From contig OY747705.1 in NCBI GenBank assembly GCA_963556495.2, positions 8,363,501 to 8,427,500 on the forward strand: DNA of 64,000 nucleotides, written 5' to 3'. Positions 1-25,324 of this stretch are shown one piece after another. The first letter of the stretch is position 1; each line of letters opens with the position of its first letter. Made by a program: the position numbers and the translations under genes. Below the pieces are notes generated by a model that was not told where the DNA came from, searched no databases, and was given only the letters and a program-made list of their open reading frames with translations. This DNA comes from Valencia hispanica. Lineage: Eukaryota; Chordata; Actinopteri; Cyprinodontiformes; Valenciidae.

Positions 1-450
1 TGGTCTGACTCCTTCTTATCTGGGTGTGCATCTGCAAAATGGTCAAAACCATTAGGCTCTGCGTTCTAGTGCTACTCTCTAAATGCCAAGCCCTAGAATC
101 AGAACTGAATCGGGTAAAAGAGCTCTTACATTTTTTTTGCTCTGTCTTCTTGGAGTAACCTTCAAAAGGAATTTAAGATTACAAATTTAATTTCATAGGT
201 CAATTTAAAACACTTTGAAAAGATCAAGAAAACAACTCTCTGGGCAAATGTGACTGCTTTACACACTGAATTATCCTGTCATGTTTTAAAGATTCTGTAA
301 TTGTTTTTTGTTTTGGTCTGTCATTGTGCTTTCATTTTGTATGTTTAATTCTCTTTGTTGTTCTTGTGCTGTTGTCTTGGGCCAGGTCCCTCTTGAAAAT
401 TAGATTTTATGACTCAGTGGGTTTTTCACCTGGTTAAATAAAGGAATAAT
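1..450 (+). mobile_element. Degenerate LINE 3' end
   Basis: Plus-strand reading in broken frames gives fragments that look like the C-terminal tail of a LINE ORF2 (for example a stretch near 130-210 reading LTFFALSSWSNLQKEFK), followed by a 3' tail ending in cctggttaaataaagg, a common end of fish non-LTR elements. Several stops and frameshifts are present, so this is a dead fragment cut by the window edge. The clade is not assigned. Confidence 0.45.
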
Positions 451-454
451 AATG

Positions 455-780
455 AAAACACATTTCTTGAAAACTCAGCCGATTTTCTCATAACCTTAAA
501 CACAAAGCCAGTAATCTTAAACCCTAGGCTTTGTGTCAAAATCAAACGATAAACCTGAAGATCAGTCATCGTATTCAAGATCAAACAATTTGTTCACCTC
601 CTACACACAGAAAGTAAAAAACATTCACCACCGAACATTTGTTAGGCACTAAATCAAAAACACACCATCTAGGGCATGTAGTTATTTTTTTGTTCTGAAT
701 TGCTAAAACATATTTCTTGAAACCTCCACCCATTTTCTCAAAACCTTCAAACACAAATCCAAAAATCTTAACAACATTCC
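455..780. repeat. Diverged direct repeat, two copies about 250 bp apart
   Basis: A block of about 60 bp at 462-525 (acatttcttgaaaa ... cacaaagcc ... aatctta) recurs at about 707-772 with substitutions (acatatttcttgaaa ... cacaaatcc ... aatctta). The copies are in the same orientation. No coding sequence is supported between 450 and 1350. Confidence 0.5.
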
Positions 781-1350
781 CCGTGTTTATCAGCTGTCTA
801 TGGAGAAGGAGGGCTTGGCTCCTGCCCAAAGTCCTAAAAGCACCAACTTGAAGTTTCACATCGACATGTGACGAGGTAGCTGGAATTAAATCTACAACCC
901 TCCGATTGCAAGACAACTACTCTAGTAGCCACAGTCACCACAAGTAGAAGATCCTTTAAAGAAACGTGTACAAAATATTTCAGTTATATCTGTTTATTTA
1001 ACTATTTCAGTCACTTCTTCTTGTACATGTTTAACACAGACATTTACCTCCAGCAGTGCAGGCAAGACGTATAGGTGTCTGGTCAATGTGACCATTCACA
1101 CTAGCTACTTGAAATTGTCATTATTTTATTTTAAAAGTTGAATTAGCCGCCCAAAGCCAAAACAACACTCTTAGAGCTTCAAGACGTTTAAAGAAAAGTC
1201 TGGCGGGCAAGGAGATCAAAAGGACTCACATCTAAGCAGAAGATTTTCATTTAAAAAAAAACTCATTTACACTTAAAGTTTAGAGTTTTGTTACAGATCA
1301 TGAGATGTACTCACACAATCCTGTTTCACGAACACACTATGACATCATGA

Positions 1351-1356
1351 TTTATT
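1351..1356 (-). other. Polyadenylation signal of rdh8
   Basis: AATAAA on the minus strand about 157 nt after the rdh8 stop codon. This is the first canonical signal downstream and implies a short 3' UTR. Confidence 0.6.
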
Positions 1357-1512
1357 GTAAAAAGCAATGGAAATGTCCTCATTAAAAAAGAATAATTTAA
1401 CATGCTTTGTGATGGTAGTTAAAGTTCAATCTGAAATGTTGTTCCGCTGCGGCAGAAATAGAGGGAAATGTCTGGATATATTTCCCACATACACACTGAG
1501 ACGCGGATCCTC

Positions 1513-6291
<4,779 letters not shown>

Positions 6292-6712
6292 TGTGTCTGC
6301 TTTGTTCCGTGTTTGCCTTGCAGAATGAAGAACAAAAGAAGGGAGGTAATAGTTGGGGCGCTCTTAAAGCCCACTCCTTAATCCACAGGCCTGCAACTCA
6401 GCAGAAGCCTTGTGCGCATGGTCTGAAGATTACCATCAAGCGTGGCAAGCACATGGTGTTTCTGCACAGGAGGATTTAGGTTAATGATAACAGGGCTATA
6501 GTCACGGATGAAGCCCAGGTGTGGGGACATATCAAAGACTTGTCAGACAGAGCACGGGGTCGGAAAAGGCTTTTATTTTATTCAGATTTAGGGTCAGCAT
6601 TTAGCTTTACAATCTCAACCAAAATGTGTAAAATGTTATGTAAAATTCAAAGCAGTACATTTATTTTAGATGTATACTTAAATCTCACCTCATGCTATGT
6701 AAATTTAATCTG

Positions 6713-6718
6713 TTTATT
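6713..6718 (-). other. Polyadenylation signal of the scinderin-like gene
   Basis: AATAAA on the minus strand 216 nt past the stop at 6934. The remaining space to the rdh8 start (about 420 bp) would hold the rdh8 promoter and 5' UTR. No clear TATA box was seen there. Confidence 0.5.
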
Positions 6719-6933
6719 TGGCCACAAAACTTGGAAAAGTTTTTTTTTCTTAGTGTTGCAAAAACCAGCCAGTTTACTGGTGTAAGCAAATGAATACGCA
6801 TGAAAAACAGCAAAGAAAATGTTGTGTCAACCATAGCTGAACATATTTCAAACATCGGGTTACATAGCATTAAAGTGTTTCCTTTTCCCCACTAATGCTT
6901 TTTGCTAAAGGCTGCGATGGGTTCCAAGGGATC

Positions 6934-16120
<9,187 letters not shown>

Positions 16121-17033
16121 GTTGCTGAAGGCCTTCAAGGAGACAGGTTTTCATTCATGAGTGTTTGCCCATGTCACAGAAAACTACTGGATGAGTTTCA
16201 TGAATGGAATAAATTCCGTTTTAAATATTCAACAACTTCATTAAACTTGTCAAACCGATCAGTGTGCTTTCTCTGCTCCTGGCGGGAGACAGCTGATGAA
16301 GTTTTAGTGCTCTCCAGCAATGGAAACGTTTTGCATGTTTTATTACGTATTTGACTGTTGCTCTAAAAATACAAAGCCAGTTTGAAATCAGACACTAACT
16401 GAAAAGATCAAAGCATCTCTTCTCATAAACCACATCATCATGAGTTCATTAGTGTGCTTTGTTTAATTTCCAATAAACTCTTTCAGGGTTCCAAGAACAC
16501 TTGGTTCAGCCCATGTTACCAAACCAGTAATACAGGCACTTTTAGTTATTGACTGAGCCGATCTTGAAGGGAATGTATTTGTATTTGCACCAGGGTGTGT
16601 CTAGCCAACCTTCTCTACCAAGCTACACAGCAAAGTGTCTGTGGGGTAATTTAAAATGGAGGAACCACTCCAGACAAGCACAGAGAAAATGCATCTAGCT
16701 AATAGTTTAATTAGTTTAATTATGCCCTAGAGGGAAAAGCCAAACCTACAATCCTTCCACTCCCAACCACTCTGCATAAATATCCACGTACAAAACGATG
16801 TATTTCAGCAATACCAGGTTTATAATATGCATCATTTATTCATTCTTTGTTTTACTTGAATGTAACTTGTGTTAAATCTTAGTTTGTCTCTGTAGATGCA
16901 AAATGCAGACAGAGTTCATGTGGAAGAAGCATGATCAGCCTTGCAGGAACTTGTTGCTGTTGCATGAAGGCTATGCAGAGACTAAACAGAGACATGGCAA
17001 GGAAGATTTATAGATACAAGACGTCTGCATTAC

Positions 17034-17130
17034 CTGGGTGAGGAGAGAAGTCGGATTCTGGTTGTGGAGAAGCTGAACTGCTGCTCTTCCAATCTTCTGC
17101 GCAGTCAGTTTTAGCTGCTGTGGGCTATTT
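17034..17130 (-). promoter_or_regulatory. Likely promoter and non-coding exon 1 of the scinderin-like gene
   Basis: The minus strand shows CACCCAG|GTAATG at 17040-17029, a good splice donor (exon end 17034). About 90 bp upstream is a TATA-like TTAAATA, placing a transcription start near 17100. The matching acceptor is CCTTCAG just before CAACATGG at 16124-16117. This gives a 5' UTR exon of about 65 nt and a first intron of about 0.9 kb. It is a prediction from signals, with no coding evidence. Confidence 0.5.
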
Positions 17131-17139
17131 AACATGGGG

Positions 17140-20100
17140 AAACATCCGCCCTAAGACGGAGAGGCGTGTTCAGCCACATCCTGGCCCGGCCCAGCCTGTA
17201 GAAGGACACGCATCTCCTAACTCTCTGCAAAGATTCCCTAAACACATACAACATACTGTATGCACCTCCTGATCACCATGTTTACATGACTTAGATTTGA
17301 ATTCTGGGGAGAGAAATGTGTCACTTTTGATTTACTGCAGATCATCTATGTTTGAACATGCACATAAAAACAGGAAGTGAAAATGAACCGAGACATAACC
17401 AGCTTTGAAGCTTGATCTAAATATGACGTTTTTATTCAAAGCACATGTTTTATAAAGGCTAAAGCTCAACAGAAAGAGACATGTTCCTTTACAAACTTTC
17501 TGCTAAAATATTTGGGAAATTAATGTAGTGCTTAGTTTGAAGTTCTTCTTCCATATTAACCAAAAAGTCTTGAAAATAATCTAAAGGTTTATCTGGGCTC
17601 CATAGAATCCCCATCAAAGAGCATTTGTCCAAATAAGGAAATCTGACACTCATGTATCGTACATGATTCTGAGTCTTTACCCCTACTGACTCCTGCAGCT
17701 TCAGAGCTGGTAGGCGTCGCCCTATTATGAGTTTTTAGCCCAGTCTCAGGGCAAATAATAAAATATTCTAAACACAGCCAATAAACTATTGCTGCATTTT
17801 TTTTGCTTTTGTAATTGTGTCCATCTGGGAGAAACAGTCATGAAAAGAGTGTTCCATCAAATGTACCAAAACGTCCTAAATCTGCATCTTAGGGGTTTTA
17901 GGATCTGGTTGGCAACTGTTGCCTTTTATTTGCTATTTTTCAAACTGCTGACAAAACGGTCAAAGTTGTCACATTCAAACTAGGTGAGGTATTGAAAGGA
18001 TGTCAGATGGTTAAAACAAACCCAACTGCTTTGGTTCTGAATGGCTGCAAAACACCATCATAATTGGTGATGTGGAAGTTCACAACACATACAGTCCCCC
18101 TACATACATATTGAGGCTCCTGTAAATGATGTGTAAAAGTCCCTCAAACAGACAAAGATTGTCATGCAGTAAAATTGAATCAACTTAAACTTAAACTTTA
18201 TCATTGTTATAAATGAAAAGATTTCCAGTCAGCTTTCCTATAGGATCTTGATCTGAGACTGATATGACTATGGAAGAAGGTTGTTATTGTTTCTTGCTAA
18301 GCATTTCTGTAGTCATTTTCATAAAAAAAATACTGATATCAATCTATTTTCCATTTTTTGGTGGAATCCTTTAGCTTTTTATTTGACATTTTGTGGCCTT
18401 TCCAAGACTTAATGATGCCTTGGATTCTAACAAGGTTCCCAGGGCCCACATCATCACAGATTCTCCACCATACTGTTTTTTTAGTACATATTAATCCTTG
18501 GTTAAAGTTATACAGTAACATTTAGAAAGCTGGCGCTTTTATGTTTGTGTCTTCAGAACAGAAAATACATTTTCCAAGTATGCCTCCCCCTAATTGTCAG
18601 TTGTAATGTTGATAGCATCTAACGGTTGTTAAAAAATATTTTTACTTTTCTTATCATCCTCCTCATCATGTGGTATTGCAAGATGAACATTTATTCTGAT
18701 CCCGTCTTATTTTTCATAGATCGAACTGTTTTATATGCACTATATATTGACCTGACTGTAGATATGGCCAAGTTTTATTATAATTAACTCAATTATACTG
18801 TACTCAAACTGAAGGTTAGATTTATACTAAACTTGAGATTAGAGATTATTTTACTGCAGTAAAGGTTGTATTTATTACATCATGCATAACGCCCATAAGT
18901 GTGCTTGTGTTTCTGAGTTCAAACTTCCTGTCTGCCAGAGCCATTCTACTAGAGAAATTCTGTTTTACCTGCTGTTTTTCCTCAGAGGAGTTGACCTCTA
19001 TTTGTTGCTTGTTTTGCTGTGTTTACATCTGCATCATGAAACTGGCTCTTATCATGTCAGATATTTTTAGCTACCAAACAGTAAAAAACAGGATGTAAAA
19101 TTGCCAGTGGCAGACTTTTCATGCCCCCAGCACCGTTAATGAATCAGTTACACTAGCTTCATCAGTTATAAGGCAAATTCTGGTGAAGGTGGACAGTTTT
19201 CAACCCTGCTGTTTGTTTTGTTTTGGTTCCTTATGTCGATTAAAAAAGCATGACCCTTAACTCGATTGAAAGCTATTGGTCTGAGTACTTCTTCCCTTAC
19301 AGCATAATGCATTTTGTCTGTCTGTGTAGCCACTTTACATTGCAGTCAACAGAATTCTGCTCAGTTTAATGATGCGTTTCCTATACCTGCCACATGCAAT
19401 TCATAGCGCTTCCACTGGAGACGGAGCAATGAAACATTCATGAAGGTACATCTAAAAAGCAATGGTGTTTTTTCCAAATGAATTTTTTTTTAAAAACAGA
19501 AAAAGTTAAACTGGTCAAGGCAGCCATTTTATGAGCCTGTTTAATACAAATCTGTGACTCATAATTTCTCTAAGTTGGAAAAACACAGCTCCAAATATAG
19601 AATGTTGACTCATCTGTTTCCTGAGCTTATGCAGTGGAACTTCAACAAGCTGAATAGCTGGCTGTCTCTTGGACGCCATGAGAAACGCCCCCCCTTTCCT
19701 GCCTCTATGGTTGATTTGGCAATACATATTTGTTGTTTTGGCGATCGTGCAGCTTTGTCCTGCTGGCAGCCCAAGATTGTGGCTCCACATGTGGCAGCTT
19801 GACAGAAAGCAAAGGCGCAAATCTCTCCTCTGAGCTCCGGCAGTCGCCTCAGGTCAGGGCTGGCTCCATCAGCTCCAACTGTCAGAGCTGTATCAGCACA
19901 TTCTGCCTCATTGTGCAGCATACACACATCTCTGTCCCTGTCTCAGACATGCCAACCCCAACCCACAAGACCAAACAGAAGCACAATGCCAACACAATGT
20001 CTGAGCACATAAAGATGGCCACACACAAGCCTGTTCTAACGTGTGAGGGCAAACACCTCCCTGCATCACAGGTTGCATAACTCTTGGGGATACAGGCTGC

Positions 20101-21289
20101 TATAATAACCAAAGGGGCCACGGAATTTCACACAAAGATACAGACAGCCCATAGCAGCATTTTGATAAAGCATATGGCACAGTGATATAACAGGGATTCT
20201 TTATGATTGAAGATGAGACGCGGAAAGAAGCATGGATCTAGGACTCCAAATTGCCCGCAGGCTCCTCTCAGTTTTAATTTCCTGCTGCAGCAGCTCAGTT
20301 CATGTGGAGGATCATTTGCAGCTGGTGGCAGACCAGAAATGATGATAATGTATGCGTCAGGTTAATTATTTGTAGAAATCTCAACGTCTTCTTTCTCACC
20401 AATGCCTAGTCAGGACTAATATGTGTAATCTTTCTTAGCTGTTGGAATGCAGCACAGGGTGGTTTCCACCTTAACATGTCGCCCTAATCGGAGTTAACTC
20501 TCTGGCAAAGGTAGGAAAAGGCCTGAGGCTCTATCACACGATGGCCCAATACCCAATAAACCCAAGAAGTTTGTTTTTTCTTTTATTGGTGCTTTTAAAT
20601 GTGCTCAATGAGCATTTAAAAAATAGTTTAACTCCAACATGGCTTGAAACAGACAAATACTACTCTAAAATAAAAGTCTTTCCACGAGGGTACTTGATGT
20701 TTCCCCCAATTATCATTTCATACATTAGTAGTTTTGTTCTAATAATACCCAACTTAAAAATAAAATGAATCTGTTTTGTACCGACCATTCATCAGTTCCT
20801 ACCTGTCAGTGGGACATCTTGAATCTGCGATGACAAATTGCGAATAAAGGTATGTTTCTATTACCTGCTCCTACAGTATAAGCTATGTGATGAAGGGACT
20901 TCCTCAAACATCTACCAGCAGGAGGTCCCCTAGTGTTGCTTTGTCTTAACAAGCTGTCATATTGTGTGAGAATGAATTGACCCGAATAGGGATTAGAACT
21001 AAAATAACTGGAAAAATTGTCTAATACAACATTTCAGGCCACATTTTCAAATCAACATACTTATTGTTTTATTAGAATTGATGTTGATTTATCAGCATAA
21101 TTTAGGAAAATACTTCACTACTGAACAAAAAAGAGAAAGTCAAGTGAATGGTTTTTGGTAATTCTGGGGGATATAGCTGATATACCAAATCCCATTAAGA
21201 TATCACCAATATACAGTAATTTGTCATATCCCAAAATACTGAAGATGTAACTTGTAAAAAGTTATTAGAGATAGCAAATATCTCTATAA
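17140..21289. other. AT-rich intergenic DNA without a recognised gene
   Basis: No ORF here has family similarity or splice-compatible neighbours that I can see. A decayed Tc1-like stretch is likely at about 18330-18510 (it contains 'tcacagattctccaccatac', common in Tc1 copies). The ORFs at 19515-20121 on both strands overlap each other and look like chance. Confidence 0.5.
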
Positions 21290-21640
21290 GGACTGCACAG
21301 TGTCACGGTTGGTAGCACTGTTGCCTTGCAGTTAGAATGTCCTGGGTTCGAATCCCAGCCTGAGGTCTTTCTGCATGGAGTTTGCATGTTCTCCCTGTGC
21401 ATGCGTGGGTTCACTCCAGGTATTCTGGCTTGCTCCATCTGTCTAAAAGCAAAGTCTGTTGGGTATATTGATCTCTCTAAATTATCCTCAGGTGTGAGTG
21501 TGTGCATAGTTGTTTGTCCTGTGTGTCTCTGTGCTGCCCTGAGATGGATAGCTTCCTGTCCAGGGTGCACTCTGCCTCTCGACCAATGACCACTCGACCC
21601 TGCAAGGATAGGCAGTATAAGCAATGGAGGGATGGACTTA
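21290..21640 (+). repeat. SINE-like dispersed repeat, best-preserved copy
   Basis: It has a tRNA-like head with an exact B-box consensus ggttcgaatcc at about 21344-21354. The body has 'tgcatggagtttgcatgttc' and 'gtcctgtgtgtctctgtgct', and the tail resembles 'ggataggcagtataagcaat'. Same family as 3800-4130. Confidence 0.75.
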
Positions 21641-22454
21641 AAAAGCTATTTCAGGCATCAGTTATTGGAATACTGACTTCAGTAACTTAGAATAAATTTA
21701 CAAAGAAGATTTTTGGCATTTATTTAAAAACCTATTTTAGAAATGTTAACATATTAGGAGGTGAAGTGAACACTTTTGAGTAAAGCCTACATTGTAATTA
21801 TCTGAAATGTTTCATCTGATAAAAATTATCTTTATCTATGTCTTGCCTGAGCTCCATTATAACTATTCAACGAATAACCAATGTCTAAAAAAAATGAACT
21901 CCAGATCCAAACAGATTTGAAAAGGAAATAAAGCAGGACGGAAAGTTTTCTTTTCTAATATACTTAGATGAATTTTGCAAGGCAATATTTTTGGATCATC
22001 AGCAATCCCCCTAACTCCTCCTCAAACACCCTGCCTTTCATTTTACAAGGTTTACCTTAGATGCACAAGGGATTTTTGAGTGGGTACATGGGGGAAGAAC
22101 AATAACCTGATGTGGACACGGCATAAGGCTGTAGGGGAAGAGGATTTGAGTCTCTGCGTATGAGTTCACAACAAGAACGTGGCTCATCAGCAGGTCAGGG
22201 TCAACACTGCATCTGGACATTTGTCTCTAGCAATAATAACCGCATATCTGCATTTCTGGATGTATTTTGATTTGTATAACAGTTTTTCCAATATAAAAAA
22301 AGAGTTGTATTTTAGTATAGACTTTATAGAATATAGGTGAATGCGGAGTACCCAAACAGGCAGATTTCATCATCTTTTCCAACTACAGAATGTAAACATT
22401 GTCTTTTTTGCCTTTTATTTTCTTTCTTCTTCTTTTTTAAATACTGTAATTAAG

Positions 22455-22980
22455 TGGAATGTCTTGCAAAAAATGTTCATAGCCTTAACTCTTCGACAGT
22501 TTGATACTTTACAGCTTTACAACCTTAATCCTTCATCTAGTTTTATTAGGATTTTGCATGATAGACCAAGAGAAAGTGATTAATAATTGTACAGAGAAAA
22601 AAAGTATGTCTAGTTTTCAATTTTTCAAATATTTCTTACTTTATGTTTCACTTGATCATTTTGTCTTTTTTCTGTTTCTTTCTCTCACTGTATGTCATTG
22701 TTTTTAAGAGCGCTACAATGCAGGGATTTCCATCTGGGATTGATAAAGTATATCTGCATTTGTGTCTTGCGAAAATTTCAGTCTAAATGTGTGCAAAGAC
22801 TTTTTACAAGCAAAAGGTGGTTCTACAGAGTGTCGACTCTGGGGACTGAACATAAATTGCTGCATTACTTTTAAGATTTTGAGCTCTAAAAGAAGTTACA
22901 AAATCATAAATATTTTTCCTTCCTCTTCACAATTATGTACTACCTTTTGTTGATATATCACATAAAAGTCAAATGCGTTG
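22455..22980. mobile_element. Short Tc1-like remnant
   Basis: Begins near 'cttgcaaaaaatgttcatag', with 'tttacaaccttaatccttca' and the block 'gattttgcatgatagaccaa', and ends near 'cacaattatgtactaccttt'. These match the termini of the 1806-2743 family. The interior is mostly deleted. Confidence 0.65.
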
Positions 22981-23509
22981 CTTTGAATCCTGAGATTTTA
23001 ACACGTTGACAAGTTGAATAGGTTCAACAGGTATGCATGCATTAGTAAGGTACTGTAAATCAAGTTTTAGATATGTTAACTGTAAATGCTGTATTAGTAT
23101 GAATGTTGCACCTGGCTGACAGAAAGAGAAACCAGGCTCAAATAAGAGAATGTCTGAATCAATGGAAATGATCACCCCACAGAAGGGAGCTCAAAACTGT
23201 GGCAAATCATAGCTGTTGAAACTGAAAGGAAAAACTAAGGTTCAAAAATAACGAAGGGACACCGACATGAGTCACTGTGGACAAATGACAGGAAACTGGC
23301 TAACGGAAACAGGATTTCCATCCATTAAAACCAAATGTTAATTAAGCAGAAGAAAGCAATGTTTCACTGAGCTAAAGAGAACAAGCTATGGACAGTAAGC
23401 TGGTGAAAGACATCTAGATATGATTTAGAATTATATTTTATGGTGGCCACAGATTCTTTGGTCTGTCAAAAAGCCATTTATTAATATGCAATTTTTTTTA
23501 AATACAACA

Positions 23510-24170
23510 AATCGTGATGGCTGCGAACAATGTTTTAGCCTTGTTTGACCTTTCAGCAGCCTTTGACATAGTTGACCACAGCCTCTTGATTAACAGTTTG
23601 GTGGGGATCTCCGGTTCTGTTTAAAAATGGCTCAGATTCTACCTTTCAAACAGAATCTTCAGTGTCCATACAAACCAAATCATGTCAGATTCTGCTGATC
23701 TAGTGTGTGGTGTACTGCAAGGTTCTGATTTGGGCCCACTTCTTTTTTCCTTTTCTTTTTTGCTGAAATATACGACCCTTTGGACTGATCAATAATACAT
23801 TTGATCACATTTCTTTTAACTTTTATGCAGATGAAATTCAGTTGTACTGTTCTTTCTGATCTCTTCAAGGTTTTTGGATAACTTTAATATTTTAAAGGAA
23901 TTACAAACTGGTTAAATAATAGACAAGCTTGAGTTCTGATATCAGTCTGAGCATCAATATCTCTTTGAGGTCTCTCAAAGCAATTTGTCATTTCATTGAC
24001 CTTAAAGTAGCTATTGGTACTCATTAATCTGTAAACAGTTGTGACGCCATTTTCCAACAATTTGAATGTCTATCACTCTACAGTGAGAAAGGTTATTCAC
24101 AAGCGGAAAATATTTCAGTTTTCCTGGGAGTGGACATCCCAGTAAATTTGTCTGTATTTCAGATACATAT
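23510..24170 (+). pseudogene. LINE reverse transcriptase fragment (L2/CR1-like)
   Basis: Broken plus-strand frames give ALFDLSAAFDIVDHSLLI, then DLVCGVLQGSDLGPLLF and, after a frame change, FYADEIQLYCS. These correspond to RT motifs with a YADD-like box, here YADE. Stops and frameshifts are frequent, so it is inactive. Confidence 0.7.
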
Positions 24171-24199
24171 GCACAATGACACAACAAAAAAACCAAGCC

Positions 24200-24370
24200 T
24201 TAGTTAGCACCATCTATTGTCTATACCCACTTGTCAGCGATATCATATCCCTAGCTCTAAATTGGGAATGGGAGGATGTCAGGGCATTTAAAGAGAACCC
24301 TCTCCACATTGGAGGAACACACAAACTCCAAATGCGGCAGGATTTGATCCCAGGACCTTGTTCTGACCTT
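24200..24370 (-). repeat. Decayed SINE-like repeat
   Basis: Contains 'cacacaaactccaaatgcgg' and 'gatttgatcccaggaccttg', the reverse complement of the tRNA-like head region of the family at 21290-21640. From 24440 to 25320 nothing is recognised. Confidence 0.55.
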
Positions 24371-25324
24371 GGACTGAGCTGGAATATTTTTATTACAACA
24401 GCTGAAATTACAAATACCACAGAGACTTTACAATAAATCTTTTTCATGAGGCCATTTGTTTAAAATATTTTATGAAAATCCGAACTGATTTCCTAACTCT
24501 TTGTGATAACAGTAATAAATGTAGCTGTGATCACCACATTCAATGTTGGGATGCTTCTGGATTTTGCTGGTTTTGGCTGTCAAAACAAAGACATCTTTCA
24601 TGATGTTGTTCCGCCTACTTACAGTATACTTAGCATGAGCAAACAAGCTAATTTCAAACCATCTATCAAACTCAGTGGTGTTGTCTCGCCAGTCCTTGCC
24701 CAATCATACAACGGTTGCTGGATGCAAAACTTGCAAATAAAACAGAAAAGTGTGGCAGTAGAAGAAGAGTGGTGTGTGTTGAGGGTCAGTGAGTTCTTAT
24801 GGGTGTGTTCAACACGTGCAGGTGTTCAACACATGGCTCCCGAAAGCAAGAGCTCCAAAATCTCATTCAAGAATTTTGTCGACATGCAGAGGAACCAGTT
24901 TTCTGTCTCTCTGCATCTCTTCTTTCATTACAGTATGTGAGGATTTATTTCTGCACAGCTTTCCCACACTAGTATTTCAGTTATAGGCTGAGGTTTACAC
25001 TTCGACTGGACCAGTGGACCACCCTGAATTTTCTTTTCTGTTACTTGTTGATCTGCTGCTTTGTTTGTAATCCACTGCTGGCTTCTTCTTTTCTGGTCAC
25101 CCATTCAGGTCATCAAACACGTTCCAAAAGATAAGACAAAGATAACCTAAGTGAATACAAGAGGGAGTTTTCAGATGAACATTTAATTTACAACATTTAA
25201 CACAACTTGTTAAATTTGATTAACTACAACAATTTGAACAGCCAGACCTGTAGAACTGAGAGAGAATTTATATTGAACCCGGCTAACAGCTTTTAAGTAT
25301 TCTGAAGGATCTCAAAAAGCAATG

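Noticed and set aside
19515..20121. Several overlapping ORFs of 80-116 codons on both strands
   Set aside because: Mutually overlapping, no recognisable domain, no splice context; they look like chance open frames.
21290..21370. Possible tRNA gene, because of an exact B-box
   Set aside because: The A-box and stem structure are poor, and the sequence continues into a dispersed repeat body present many times in the window.
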